A DNA stretch of 64,000 nucleotides from Pieris napi (GCF_905475465.1 NC_062255.1:3844001-3908000); one strand, 5' to 3'; counted from the first letter of the stretch, positions 22,374-34,254 are shown. A program made the numbers and translations. The notes: generated by a model not told the origin, from the letters alone.

Positions 22374-23929
22374 AAATAAGACAAAGTCGTTTACGCTGTT
22401 TAGCTTTACATAAAAATACAATTATTACATGGGTTTTATTACTAACTCATTTATTTTTAGGTAAGTCATTAATTAAGTTTTTAAGTTGTTATATGTCACC
22501 GTTATAACGTCTAAAACAGTTGTACGAGCCAAGGCATGTAAATGAGCAAAATGTACAAATTTAGCACATTTAGGTTTTCTTAATTTTATAAACGCGGCGA
22601 TTTCCTAACGTCGGAGCAACGCCCCGAGCCAAACACTCTCTTCAGCATTACAATACGTAGAAATCATTTAACTAATTAGCATTATTGTATGTATGTTATA
22701 TATTTATTCACAAAAAGTTACACCTTCATTCAAACCATGCCCCGCAAAACTGCTTACGCAGTTTGACTGCAGGCAACTCGCCTTATATAAACATAACTTC
22801 TAAATCACTAAATTAAGTCACACTAATACAATTAATTTACGTAATGGCTACAACATATTTAACAAATGTTTTTTTTTATAAACCTTTAAATATATCAAGT
22901 TAAGGCTCACGTCTTATGTCCTCGGGTAAACTATTGAGCAAGTTCTTCAACGTTCTATCTCCATAATAATTTTGCATCATGGGTATTATAAATTATTTTA
23001 TTATACATGGGTATAGTAAAAATAGTATCCTCAATTATTAAAAGCATCCCGTTGACCCAGGAAACGTAGCAGTTGTCTTTATTTACCTTTAATTTTTACC
23101 CAATTTAAATTCGTGGAATTATTACATTTGTTCACTACTCTACTCTGTGGCAAACGTTAGCACGCGCACACAGACGGCGCGTGCCTAGCACAAATGTATG
23201 GAGCCCTCGACATAACCTGATAAGAAATCACGCCGAATTGTATTGATTATATTATCAACTATATAAATAAAAATCGTAAAAGAAAAGAGAAACGGATACA
23301 TTTATGGGTTTCAAGTTTATATTATGTTGCATTCCGTGGTACATGTTGCAATTTTACAACATTTTGAAGTGAAACTTTAGGCGCACGAGAGTAATTTTTT
23401 TATATCAACGTCACGAAGCTGTGCAGCGTTTTTGTCGAAGAAAAGGGAGAGAGCGATTGAGACCGATTGAGAGAGTGTGAGAAGGGTGAATTGTAAATTA
23501 AAATGCCACGTGTTTTTATTATAGAAGAAATAAATTCAAAAAATTAAATTTATTATTTGTATAAATTTTCCCTCCCTCTAAGTCTCGGAAATCTAAAGTT
23601 TTAGATTTGTATAAATATAAACAAGACTTAAAAATTAGTTTGGCAAAGTTTCACTTCTGACATGTGTACTTTATACGCACGCACTTTTTTATTTTGTTTA
23701 TTTATCACAATAGATTTGTAAGGAGAAGGGGTTAACACTTAACATTAATTATGCAATTTACGGTAATTAACCAATTTGGGTGACCGAGAGATTATCAAAT
23801 AATTGAGGTCATGCGCAGACCTCTCACCTCAGTCTAAATGTCTTGTCACCTTATTGACTGTTGATTAATCTTATTTTTATAAAGAATTCGTCACCACAAA
23901 ACCTATACATGATATAAGAACAGATGTAG
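22374..23929. other. AT-rich DNA; CpG patch at 23155-23215
   Basis: Positions 23158-23215 hold GCACGCGCACACAGACGGCG and GTGCCTAGCACAAATGTATGG without repeats around them. Positions 23405-23480 carry GTCGAAGAAAAGGGAGAGAG, a phrase that may belong to a lepidopteran repeat not otherwise present here. No gene was seen. Confidence 0.4.
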
Positions 23930-24135
23930 TTGTGTAAAATAAAACTATATAAAAGTGTTACTACAGAGTATTTTTTTTTTATTATTGAGAAAAAGCTTGC
24001 CAGCGCTCGGCACACTGACACATTGGTAAAAACAAACATAAAATACAAATATTTTATGTGACAAGCACTTAAAGGCAAACATGACATACATATAGAGATC
24101 ATAACCTGTATTAAACAAAACAAACATTACAAAAA
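23930..24135 (+). repeat. Repeat I, copy 1
   Basis: Shares with 54775-54945 the order TATTGA, AAAGCTTGCCAGCGCTCGGC, ACACTGACACATTG, TGTGACAAGCAC, GGCAAACATGAC and ATTAAACAAAAC. Two minus-strand open frames (90 and 60 codons) lie on it and are accidental. The class is unknown and the sequence ends in A-rich DNA. Confidence 0.7.
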
Positions 24136-24776
24136 AAAAAATTACTTATCAAAGAAAAAATTCAAATAACAAAAAACTAAACATAAGTCTTCAACGTTAT
24201 TTATTTAAACATTGTCTATGGTAAATCGCAAAGGGTCATATGTCATACACACCTGCGTTATAAGCACGATGTTCACCAACGCTTTAATTTATCCTATGCA
24301 CTAAGTAACTTAACAAAATCAGCTGGTTGTTAATCTAGTTAGATAGGTTTATATTTGCTATTAATTTTCTTGTATTTTGGAAAAGAAATCAACTTTGACG
24401 TAACTCACACACTGCTGGTATGTAATTTTTTTTTAAAGAATAATGTATAATCTATAGTTCAGTATTTGTAAATATATGAGCACCATGTATCTACGTAATA
24501 ATTTAGTTAGCTGGTTCATTGTTTTTATTACAGCATTACGCCTATTTTATTTTACTTACTAGTTTTTTTTATTCTAGCCTTCACATATAATTATTATTAT
24601 GAAATCAATGTATACGGAATATAGTAAAAATTATTTTAAAAGATTAAGTACTTTCGTTTTTAAAGAGTTTCTTGGCCATTCTTGTCCATATGAGGAAGGT
24701 TTTCTCCATATGAAGAGATTTTGAAAGGGGCAACTAGAGTCAATTTTTTTAACTTGTAATTTTGACTTTCAAAAGT
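24136..24776. other. AT-rich spacer
   Basis: Nothing identified. Confidence 0.4.
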
Positions 24777-25045
24777 GCCTTTTGTTTTTAAAGACAATTC
24801 ACACCAATAATTGACCTAGTCCCATGCTAAGCTGGTGAAGCTTGTGTTATGGGTACTAGGCAACGGCTATACATACATATTATAGATAGATAGACATATA
24901 AATAAATATTAAACACCCAAGACCTAAGCACAACACCAAATGCTCATCACATCGATGTTAATAAAATATATATATAGATAAAACCCGGGACCCAAGGATT
25001 CGCAGTCAGGGGTACTAACCACTAGACCAATGAGTCGTTTTAATA
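24777..25045 (-). repeat. S1 tRNA-derived SINE, minus copy
   Basis: The right end holds GGGGTACTAACCACTAGACC, the complement of the A-box region. The left end carries GACCTAGTCCCATGCTAAGC and TATGGGTACTAGGCAACGGC. A 20-bp insertion of TATATATATAGATAAAACCC replaces the normal B-box flank, so its promoter is likely dead. A run of T at 24740-24785 marks the A-tail side. Confidence 0.88.
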
Positions 25046-25107
25046 GGCCCAATTAGAAGAAATGGTTTAACATTAAGTCATATAACTTTTTTTCTATTTA
25101 AAATTGG

Positions 25108-25245
25108 GCAAACGGGCTGTAAGTTCACCTGATGTTAAGTGTGCCGCCCATACACACTCACTTTACCAGAAGTCACGCAAGTGCGTTGCCGGCCTTTTAA
25201 GATTTGGTACGCTCTTTTCTTGAAGGAATACGCTCTATTGGTACG
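25108..25245 (+). repeat. R3 dispersed repeat copy
   Basis: Reads GGCAAACGGGCTGTAAGTTC, CACCTGATGTTAAGTGTGCC, CGTTGCCGGCCTTTTAAG and ATTTGGTACGCTCTTTTC. A short direct repeat of TTGGTACGCTCTT follows. Confidence 0.8.
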
Positions 25246-25824
25246 CTCTTTAATTATCTCCAGCTACGATCTCTAGTTTATATTTAAAGATATTTTTCCT
25301 AACCTTCTATTTAGCAGTGACAATATTATATGATGTAACGATATGGATCTGTAATATAAATAAAAAAAGTAATATAAAATAACCTTAGATCAAAGTATAA
25401 ATATCGAAAACCGTATCCAAATGAATTCGTCAGTTCTGAAGAACCTTCGAAACTAGAATCTCTTTTTTATGTTAAAAATCTGTTAACATAGGATTAAGTT
25501 ACTAAACGTGAAAGATAAATGAGGAGCCGAAGAAATTAAACACCCACGTTGATCGATGGGTTCTCTTCATTTTTGTACTCAGTTCATTATTAATCACGGA
25601 GTCGGTAATCTTGTGAAATTTATTACCTCTAAGCGAATCTGCCTTTAAATTTATCAACGAAATGTGTGGGCTAAAACATGTCTACTAGATGTGTCTTGTA
25701 ATTTTTAATGATACAAATAGTTTGTAGCGACATCTTCAATCTGCGTTTCAAATCACTGCGATGACGTCATACATCGCGCTAAAGAAGTTATTACGACCGC
25801 TAAGTAAAATATATAAAAAGTAAA
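25246..25824. other. AT-rich spacer
   Basis: Nothing identified. Confidence 0.4.
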
Positions 25825-25920
25825 TCTAATATATAAAATTCACGTGTCACGGTGTTTATAATTAAACTCCTCCGAAATGGCCAGACCGATTTTCGTGAAC
25901 GTTTGCCGGGTCAGCTAGTA
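25825..25920 (+). mobile_element. Short Helitron-like element
   Basis: Opens TCTAATATATAAAATTCACG followed by TGTCACGG, and ends GCCGGGTCAGCTAGTA. The TC start and CTAGT end flanked by AT-rich DNA fit lepidopteran Helitron-like non-autonomous elements. It is only 96 bp. The same opening recurs at 35741 and, inverted, at 48746. Confidence 0.65.
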
Positions 25921-26590
25921 TTATATATAATAAGAAATCAGTTATTTATTTATTACATATAAAGTCCACCTTGCCATGCCTAGACGTGATATTTTCAACA
26001 TTAGTTGGAAAATCATAAATTTACCACAAATGGTCTGTAAAACAGTACTTTATTAATTATTCAATAATAATTAAAAAATGTATCGTTTACTAGAACTATT
26101 AAATTAATGTACCACTTGAATGAACCACTATCTAGGGTAGACTGCAGGGGGCGAGGACGATCCAAATCGTGCAGTTTGGCACCTGGGGATGTCAACGAAG
26201 GGTAAAACTCCAGCGTGCTTCTAGGCGAGCGTTGTTTGAAAGGGGCTAACAGAATCAGGTTGTGTAGTTCCATGGTGCAAACTCCTGAGTAAAATCTATA
26301 GAACAGCGATGGTGTAGACTTAAGAGTTCAATGAGTGAATCGTCATATATTATTCGCTTAGATGCTCTCAGTAGCATCCAAAGATGACATTTGACAGCAC
26401 CGGCCCAGAGATGACTGCAGTACACACGAACCAGCTTGATCGAGATTAAGAAGCCGTTCCAAAGTGAAGAACTGTCAAATAATACTTCCTTAACTGAGGC
26501 TATGGTTCCAACATAAAAATATACTTTACATTTTGAGAAAGGTTTTAAAAATAACTAAAAAAAATCTGCTTAAACAAATATTCATTTCCA
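25921..26590. other. AT-rich DNA, nothing identified
   Basis: A 70-codon minus-strand frame (26061-26273) has no recognised homology. Positions 26398-26465 are GC-richer without repeats. Confidence 0.4.
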
Positions 26591-26850
26591 GTATCTATAC
26601 ATCACTAACATGATAGAGATGACCGAACACGGACAATTAGCCTACGCATATTAATTACGCGGAGGTACAAAATAATGTCCGGCTTTCTAATTTAATTTAG
26701 AGCATAGGCTTTGCGACAGCGGAAGACTGATAGTTGTAGATAATATCTCGCGATGTATTATTGCACACTTACCGACTGTTACCGACATTTATGAAGATAA
26801 CTTTATTACTAGCTGTGCAAACTTCTTTTCGCCTTAATATGTTTTTATTT
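26591..26850. other. Repeat-free stretch with homeodomain-type motifs
   Basis: Contains CGCATATTAATTACGCGG, CTAATTTAATTTAG and ATCTCGCGATGTATTATTG, with mixed GC and no repeat family. The TAATTA-type motifs are those bound by homeodomain proteins. Function is inferred only from composition. Confidence 0.25.
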
Positions 26851-26852
26851 GA

Positions 26853-27065
26853 GATATGTTGGCCTAGTGGCTTCAGCGTGTGACTCACTTCCCTGAGGTC
26901 GTAGGTTCGATCCCCGGCTGTGCACCTGTTTCGTGTGAAGGAAAACAGCGCACGGAAATCCTTAGAATGAATGCCTTAGACCCAAAAAGTCGACGGCGTG
27001 ATTGACAAATGATCATGAAACAGATACAGAAATCTGAGGCCCAGACCTAGAAAGATTGAACCTCC
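26853..27065 (+). repeat. S2 tRNA-derived SINE, plus copy
   Basis: The head GTTGGCCTAGTGGCTTCAGC carries the A box and GTCGTAGGTTCGATCCCCGG the B box, 30 bases apart. The body CCCAAAAAGTCGACGGCGTG is present, with the CAGGCACAGGAGG segment deleted. The tail TCTGAGGCCCAGACCTAG is recognisable. Confidence 0.88.
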
Positions 27066-27847
27066 ATTGATTTATTTACTTTTTATGTTTTTATTTAACC
27101 TACCTTTTTAGTAGCTACATACCAGCATATGAAACATTTTGCTATGCTAATCCACAGATTTGCTTTTCCGGAATAAAAAAATATTGAAATGCTCATTTTC
27201 TTTTTAACTATTTTTCTGACTAAGCCTACCTAATTAAAAGTTATAGTAAGTTTACCTTACGTTACTTAGAGTTCAAGGAATAAATAAAATAATACTAGAA
27301 ATGGACCGAGTTCGAATTGCTCTTAGCAACATTTTATTCGTCTCATCTAAGTTAAAAAAAAGGAATTCATCCGATATACGTAGGTACTTGGATCGAAAGA
27401 TCTAAGCAAGTGAAGCTTTTTTACCATGTAATTAAAAGATTAGCGCTATAGTAAATTGGGTTTCGTTAGTTGTTAGTTCGGTTTGGGTGTCTACGGAGTG
27501 CCTATGACAGCCAATTAATCATTGATTTTACAGAGTATAGTGGCAGGTCCCAGGACTCGATAGAAAGTGCATTATATAATTATTGCATTCCAGCAACAAA
27601 TGATTCTATCAGATATATGTCAAAACCCATTTATTCTACTAAATTTCCTCCCCATTCCTTCTCTATTACTCACAAATCTTCTGCTAAATGGTTATCTATC
27701 TATTTGTTGCCATTGCCGGACGTTTTCTTACGTCCACCTACCTACACTTTTTATTGAAATTCATTTGTATACCTTTCTTAACCTACGTATAGTAATAATA
27801 ATAATAATTTAAAATTAATAACTAGAAAATTAAAACAAATTTTAAAA
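27066..27847. other. AT-rich spacer
   Basis: Open frames at 27470-27812 overlap in two phases with no recognised homology. Nothing else identified. Confidence 0.4.
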
Positions 27848-28020
27848 TCTGGTCTTTAGCTTTAACGCTGGCAGCATTTCTTCGCTGTTTTGCGATACTT
27901 ATTCGTTGTGTGAGGAAAGCACCAGCTCTGGGGTCACCGGTACTATCTACCAGGTGCCAACTTAAATCTCTAATTAGCTTTAAAGTTAGAGGAAAGACTT
28001 ATATCTTATCTTTGAGCCTC
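27848..28020 (-). pseudogene. T1 transposable-element tail, minus copy
   Basis: Shares GCTTTAACGCTGGCAGCATT, CAGCTCTGGGGTCACCGG and CTATCTACCAGGTGCCAACT with the copy at 10340-10565. The complement carries the DPRA and NAAS residues, with breaks. Confidence 0.6.
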
Positions 28021-28495
28021 TTTTTATATAATATAGAATGAATATTTACTTGTATCAATTTCTATGAAACATAAAGTATTGGAATTATGTGCGCTCCATA
28101 AAGGCTTGGTCGCATCCGATATGGTTTGCGAGATAGCCTTTCGGCAAAAGGGCTCTATCTGATATCTATGTTCTTGAATGGAAAAATTATATCAGATGTA
28201 ATATTATGAATAATCTAATACTTATTTTTCCCGATTTCCATTATGTTAGTAAATTTACGTTACATAGAGTGAGAGTTATTTGTTTCATCTATAGAGGAGT
28301 CTTTAATTTATTACATTCCTGCTCTGAATAGCAGAATAACTGAAATGTTGGGAGATTTGCGTCCCAAATATTATAAAATATTGAAATACGAGAAACGTAA
28401 ACAAAATTGTAAACAAATGACAACGAATCGATTAGTTATACACATTACATACAAATATTGCTACGCCATGGCAATCACATAAAAATAGTGGTGGA
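28021..28495. other. AT-rich DNA with a small hairpin
   Basis: Positions 28118-28160 can fold (GAGATAGCCTTT against AAAGGGCTCTATC) with a CGGCA loop. No gene or element was recognised. Confidence 0.4.
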
Positions 28496-28612
28496 ACCCG
28501 CAGCCCACTGAAGTACCTATCTCCGAACCAATTCAACTTAAAGTCCTTCGAGAAAAGAGCGTACCAATCCTTAATAGGCCAGCAGCGCACTTGCGAGCCG
28601 TCTGGCATTTAG
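28496..28612 (-). repeat. R3 dispersed repeat, truncated minus copy
   Basis: Reads CAGCCCACTGAAGTACC, CGAACCAATTCAACTTAAAG, GTCCTTCGAGAAAAGAGCG and CACTTGCGAGCCGTCTGGC. The CATCTGATGTTAAGTG side is missing. Confidence 0.8.
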
Positions 28613-30246
28613 ACGGTGTTATTTTTAAGAAATAAATTGCCAAAATGTATACTTTAATAATGAATAAACACTTTTTGATACCCGACTTACTTTTTTTTAA
28701 ATCGTTCAACTAAATATGAACTTCCTTTTGAGACACCCTGTATAATAGAGAACCACGGAGGCGGTAAACTTTTTAGTATATTGTAAATAGATTTTAACTA
28801 AGCCATTTAAAATTCACATCGTGTCTCGCAATGAGGTTGATCAATCCTCAGAATCTACATTTTGCCTCCATTAGCGCACCTGATGTTATAAATCTGTCAA
28901 CAGACACGAGCTGAACGAAATCCTACGTTTGTTAAATATCCATTATTTTAACTAGATTCTGTTTGTTTAGTTAATTATACAAATCGCTTTAACTTGCAAT
29001 AAATCTTACTTGACACTTAAAAATTGCAAGGCTCGTAAACAAATGATTTTTAGCGAAAAAGTAATGTTTATTGGAAAAAGTCTGTTACAGTGAACTTGTA
29101 CGAGGCTAATATTATGTGTGTTAGCTGTAAGATTACTAATAAATAAAAAGTAGTTTTTATTGATTTATCTTTTCTCAAAACTACTTACTACATTTGAAGG
29201 CTGGGTCCACCGTACATATGTTACTTTTAATACTTGGGATGCGTAATTCTTACCTTGGTTAAAAAAAGTTAATTACTAAATTATGAAATCAGTTTACTGT
29301 AAAATTTAATTTACCAAATTGAGAGTACTCATTGCTTTATTATAGACAAATTTATCCCATCTTTGTCTCAAGAATATAAATTATTTTGTAATTCATTTGT
29401 GTACAAGCTATTTCATAACATACAATTGTACAAGCTATTAGTTAAAGCGAGTGCTCCCAGTGCAGGATACAATGAATTTAAGTCAGCACTGCACAAAGAA
29501 CAGTGAAGGATTTATCAAAGCCGGGAGCTGAGATGTTTCCGCGTTATTTATAAGCCCTTAGGGCTGTCGCTAAAAATTAAAAAGTACACAAAAGTTTCAT
29601 TAGAAGACTCAAGAAAAATCAAACGTAGAAACATTTAGAATGAATTTACGATCGTTTTAAATGAGAGTTTTTATATAAGTGGTTGTTTTTTTATACGAGC
29701 TGTAGCCCTGTTGAGATGCGCGCCGCGGGAGATCAGGCAACATCGCTATGCCCACGCGCCGACAGCTTGCATGCTATTTATTTACACATTTCAGACCATT
29801 TTAGAGATATATTGCTTGGTTTACTGTCTATTGCATATTAATCTAGGCTTTGAATACAGCTTACATACTGGAGATAAGTGAAACTGGAAGGAAATTTTTA
29901 AACAATAACTTTTGGAAGCAAAAATGCTAGGAATAATCTAAGTGATTGGTTACAAAGAGTTTCAAGTCAACAACTTGTCGACTTTCAATAATTTGAATTG
30001 AATTTTAAGTTATTTTAGGTAACAGAAATCAAACTAAGTAATCGTTTTACACTTAGCCCATGTGAGTTGACTGAACCATCCGAGTTTTATCAACAATAAG
30101 TGATATTAAAATAAATTTAGGGGGGGGGGGACCTGTGTATAGGGTATTATTGGAATTGGATCATATTTGAGCATCTGTTAAGGTCAAACGTATTTGCTAA
30201 ATTTCGTAGGTGCTATTTTCGAGTCGTAGGCATTTTTTGGGTAAAA
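28613..30246. other. AT-rich DNA, mostly unidentified
   Basis: Positions 28727-28744 end GAGACACCCTGTATA, similar to the end of some mariner-type elements, with no partner nearby. Positions 29696-29760 are GC-rich (GATGCGCGCCGCGGGAG). A run of 11 G lies at 30120-30130. No gene was recognised. Confidence 0.4.
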
Positions 30247-30300
30247 AAGGCAGTAATCGCAGCCTATGGTGGGTGCGTTGCCGGCCTTTGAGGAACTCTA
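30247..30300 (+). repeat. Repeat H fragment
   Basis: CGCAGCCTATGGTGGGTGCG and TTGCCGGCCTTTGAGG match the core of the copy at 63482-63526. The rest is deleted. Confidence 0.55.
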
Positions 30301-30354
30301 TTGTTAAACATGTGTTAGTCCACAAAGTTTTCGAAAACTAAAACAGTAAGAGAC

Positions 30355-30560
30355 TTTGGACCGTGGAGTTCTGGAAGATAGTACCGGTGACCCCAGAGCT
30401 GGTGCTTTCCACGCTCTACGATGAAGTATCGCAAGACAGTGTTGAAATGCCAACATTAAAGGCACTGCCACAGGGTCCAAACTTTTTAATTTAGTTTTAA
30501 TTTTCTATTTATACATTTTTCTATTATTATTATTATGTAGGTTAAGAATTGTTAACAGCA
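30355..30560 (+). pseudogene. T1 transposable-element tail, plus copy
   Basis: One frame reads DPRAGAFHALR, then a stop, then SIARQC, and later NANIKGTA. It is clearly the same protein end as at 5230-5408 but carries at least two stops. The final CCACAGGGTCCAAACTTTTT matches the QGPNF region of the better copies. Confidence 0.65.
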
Positions 30561-31049
30561 AGATAATTTTAAGTCACAATATTCATTATAATCGGTTATA
30601 GTACATACTCTTAGGTCTAGACATCTGCAGACGTTTATGTACACTTACTTCATTCAGAACTGGTGTCGAAGTCAGTTTGCATATTACATTATTATCGTAT
30701 GCAATTTGGTGCAAAGAATACCTCTTCAGAAACCGTGAAACATATGATTTTATTGTTATATAATAAGTAACAATGTATTACAATGTAGTACCGAAACGTG
30801 ACCAATATGGAGCCAATATAATGGGCTAAGTACCTCGCATGTACTTAAATATGGTATTGTTAGTTGGTTATCACCATGTATGGTTGGAGAATGTGACAGA
30901 TGTTTACAAAGGTAAAACAGTAATTGCTCCGTTTGGTGATAACCTGTAACGAGCAATATATTTGTTACTAACGATATATGACCCGTTGGACGAGATATAT
31001 TGGTGTTTCGGGTTTAGCGATAGAGTTTGTATAGTTTAAACTTAATTGA
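30561..31049. other. AT-rich spacer
   Basis: Nothing identified. Confidence 0.4.
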
Positions 31050-31310
31050 GAAGTGTCTAGCAAGGCCTGCGTGCGACTCTCATCCCTGAGGTCGTAGGTT
31101 CGATCCCCGGCTCTGCACCAATGTATTTTATTTATATTTTATTAAACTGAAACGGTGAAGGAAAACATCGCGAGGAAACCGACTTGTCTTAGACCCAAAA
31201 AAATTGATGGCGTGTGTCAGGCACAGGATTTTACCTACTGGCCTATTTTAACAAATGATCATGAAACAGATACAGTTTTCTGAGGTTGTACCGCGACTGA
31301 TTTATTTTTA
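31050..31310 (+). repeat. S2 tRNA-derived SINE, plus copy
   Basis: The head has the A box partly deleted (AGCAAGGCCTGCGTGCG) and an intact B-box GTAGGTTCGATCCCCGGC. The body carries GGTGAAGGAAAACATCGCG, and the tail runs to CAAATGATCATGAAACAG and CTGAGGTTGTACCGCGACTG. A small insertion of AT-rich sequence follows the head. Confidence 0.85.
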
Positions 31311-31433
31311 TATAGTAATTCAGGCTAATGGGTTAAGAAGCCTTATAATATGTCATGATAGCAGACCACCTTCTATAGAACGCGGAAAAAGCGTTCCGCG
31401 GAAATATTATTTTTTAGCCAAATTATCTATTCT

Positions 31434-31680
31434 TTTTTTTTTTGACAATTCACACCAATTGACCTAGTCCCATGCTAAGCTGGTGAATCTTGTGTTATGG
31501 GTACTAGGCAACGGATATACATACATATTATAGATAGATAGACTTATAAATACATATTTAAACGCCCAAGACCTAAGCACAACACCAAATGCTCATCACA
31601 TGGATGTTCGTCTCAGCCGGGGATCGAACCCGGGATTCGCAGTCAGGGGTACTAACCACTAGACCAAAGAGTCGTCAATT
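31434..31680 (-). repeat. S1 tRNA-derived SINE, minus copy
   Basis: Complete: CACCAATTGACCTAGTCCC at the tail side after a T run, CAAATGCTCATCACATGG in the middle, GGGGATCGAACCCGGG (B-box complement) and GGGGTACTAACCACTAGACC (A-box complement). This is the best-preserved minus copy and gives the family length of about 240 bp. Confidence 0.9.
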
Positions 31681-31797
31681 TGCGAGGAACCTTTACCTCA
31701 ACCTTGCGTAGTTTACTTAAATATATTACTTATTATATTTGCTAATACCTAATTAGTCTTCTTTATGCTAAACAAAAGATTTATTGTCTTTATGGTA

Positions 31798-33387
31798 GGG
31801 GAGCCCACGATGCTAAATGGGGATTTACTCGAGCGTCGTAGAGACCTATTGGGATGCAAAGCTTAGATAATAAGAAGAAAAAAATGTTATATACCTTTTC
31901 ATCGGTGGGGGAAGCGGCTATAGATTGTTAAATATGTAAAAAAAAAACTGTTGCACGGACATCCTCGAGCGCGTCAGATATTGATAGCATCAATGCCCTA
32001 CGTATTTTTAATAATGTACGTATGTTAATCTGATCGTTTGCATGATGCGTTGCACGATGGTTGTATTTAAGGGTTGAAAATGAAAAAAAAATAAAAATTA
32101 TCGAGCGCGTCAGATTTTCTAAGGGAGTGTTAAGTGCACCAAAAAAAAGCTCTCATTCACTAATCTGACGATTTCGATGGGACGCAAACCCACGGCCATT
32201 TTCATAATTTGCAAAAAAAAATCGCAATTTTGAAATACTCAAGCGCGTCAGATTAAGATATATATGGTTCATCTTTATGTTCTAAACGTACTGTCTTATA
32301 ATCTGACGATTATCTAGAGGGATTCGCCTGATCTGACAAAAAAAATTTAGAAAAACGGTTCACCTAAAGGGCCATCCCTGCAGCTTCCCGCTAAATCCAT
32401 TCCTGGGCGCTTAAAATTGATATTTTGAGCTCGCTGAGTTCAAAGAAATAACATTTCTATGCATTTGAGCTCTCCCAGCTCGAAAGTCTGATAGAAGTTT
32501 CATAGAACACTATTTTTGGAATTTTCAAACCGCAATAACTTTTGAATGGATCAAGCAATTTTCACGCGGCGGCATTCGACGCAGTTTTATCATTCTCATA
32601 AGTAATTTTGCAATTTTAATTGATCGAACCACAAATTTCGGAGTAATCCCGAAAAAACACTTTTTCGGGTTTCTTTCGTTCACGATATCTCTCGAACGGA
32701 TCAACCGCTTTTGACCAGCTTGGTGGCGATCGACGTGGTTTTTCAAGCTCAAAGGCCAATTAGTTTTTGAAGTTGATCGATAAAGAAACCACTTAAAAAA
32801 AAATTTTTTCTTATTTTTGTAAGATTTTTCAAAATTTCTCAAAATCTATCGGTCCGAATCGGTTCAAATTCACAGGAAATGTAATTTTGAGGGAAATATT
32901 TAGAACGCCGTTTAGTAGATTCCGATCGGTTTAAGGAAATTTAGGCATCACGCAGCTGCACGCATTTAACTTTATCGACGAATTTTTGTTATTTCGGCTT
33001 GCGGTAATCGTCAGATTATATATTTTTCATTATTCTTGAATTATTTCCTTCAAAATTAAAAAAATTTAGCTACGCTCGAGAATGTCGAGATGACGTTTTT
33101 TTTTTACAACTTTGTTGCCCTCCCCTTTTTTTCCGTCACTCTCAAATTGTCAGATTAGTGGAATATACACTTTTTAGGATGTAATTAACTCACCCTACCT
33201 TAATCTGACGCGCTCGGGAATTTCTGATGGTCAATTTTTTTTTACTAATCTGATCCTGTCTCCTTCACGGGCGGCCTTATATATGGGCCTCATATTTTGT
33301 GGAGGTACTTAACCGGGTACAAGGTATCCCCCTATATATTAATCTGCCGCGCTTTAGTAAATCCCGAAATCCCCTCTTGGGCTCCCC
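31798..33387. mobile_element. Non-autonomous DNA transposon with mirrored subterminal repeats
   Basis: The ends GGGGAGCCCA and its complement are flanked by TA (31796-31797 and 33388-33389). Matching extends inward to GGGGATTTACT on both sides. At 1590 bp it has no transposase. Inside the left third, CGAGCGCGTCAGAT-type motifs occur near 31965, 32101 and 32239. In the right third they are in opposite orientation (TTAATCTGACGCGCTCGGG near 33199, TTAATCTGCCGCGC near 33337). Simpler TCAGATTA or TAATCTGA cores lie near 32161, 32298, 33008, 33148 and 33243. The middle (32400-33000) has no such motifs and holds an unbroken 105-codon minus frame with no homology. The TA duplication and GGGGAG start are shared with the pogo-like element at 13899. 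Confidence 0.85.
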
Positions 33388-33389
33388 TA

Positions 33390-33760
33390 CCATTACTACA
33401 GAATCAACGATTACCACGGAGGCCAAGCGTTCAAATTAAATACAGAAAAAGTTTATAACATCTATCATACTATATCTTATCTACTCCATGCCACCTGTCA
33501 TCAATAATAATATATTGGTTTTACAAAGATACGCCCCGAAGCAGTATTCCAAATCAAATAAGACATCTCAATATAACAATGCCTCCAGGAATAGAAATCA
33601 AATATAGAGGATTTATTTTATTACCTTCTATATGTGTAATTATATCAATATAAATTTTCTCTTTATTACCTTAATGTGGACTTGCCTATTTAACAATTAG
33701 TTATGACTACACCTATAATTTTAATGTTGTTATTTTATATAACATTTTAAGACTTTAAGT
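33390..33760. other. AT-rich spacer
   Basis: Nothing identified. Confidence 0.4.
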
Positions 33761-33938
33761 ACAGCCTTGCTATTCTGTAACTCACTTTCCGAACTCGAAT
33801 ATGGAGGGAGCTTGTAGTTTATTGTTTATCAGAATGCCAAAATCATAAAATGACTGATTTGAGCGCGACCGCCGCTGCGAAAACCGCTGTGTGAGTTCGA
33901 AAAGTGAGTTACAGAATCGCAAGACAGGAAAGGCTGTA
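33761..33938. mobile_element. M1 MITE, near-complete copy
   Basis: Left end ACAGCCTTGCTATTCTGTAA and right end TTACAGAATCGCAAG are inverted copies of about 38 bp. The interior carries GGGAGCTTGTAGTTTATTG and GCGACCGCCGCTGCGAAAAC. The right end has a 7-base insertion (ACAGGAA) before AGGCTGTA. It is non-coding and about 170 bp. Confidence 0.85.
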
Positions 33939-34254
33939 CCGTTTTTACACAAGCTTAGCTCTTTATTTTCTTATAATCACGTATATTTGTATTTTAAATT
34001 TGGAAGTAGAAATTCAAAAATAACAGGCTTTAAAGCAAATTTACGGCTGTCAAGAAAACATTCAGCTGTAGGCTAAGTCCGGCCAGAGGTTCTGCAGTGC
34101 ATCATATTTTGGCGGGAACGTACAGAAGAAACACAATTATTTCGAAAATAATGAATTGTATCTCTAACTGCCTTCTGAATTGTTGAATATTATTTACTTA
34201 TTAACACTTCGTTGCATTACAATATAATCATTGAACATAATTAAATGAAAAGGA
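33939..34254. other. AT-rich spacer
   Basis: Nothing identified. Confidence 0.4.

Noticed and set aside
24880..24960. CRISPR-like spaced repeats
   Set aside because: The TAGATAGATAGA and similar runs belong to SINE S1 and are microsatellite. There are no regular spacers, and the DNA is eukaryotic.
27470..27812. Two overlapping plus-strand frames of 95 and 81 codons
   Set aside because: They overlap in different phases and neither looks like a known protein.
28118..28160. microRNA precursor
   Set aside because: The stem is only about 13 bp, too short for a pre-miRNA, and has no conserved arm that I can judge.
32525..32842. 105-codon frame within the non-autonomous transposon
   Set aside because: Lysine- and phenylalanine-rich composition from AT-rich DNA, with no transposase motif (no DDE-type spacing).
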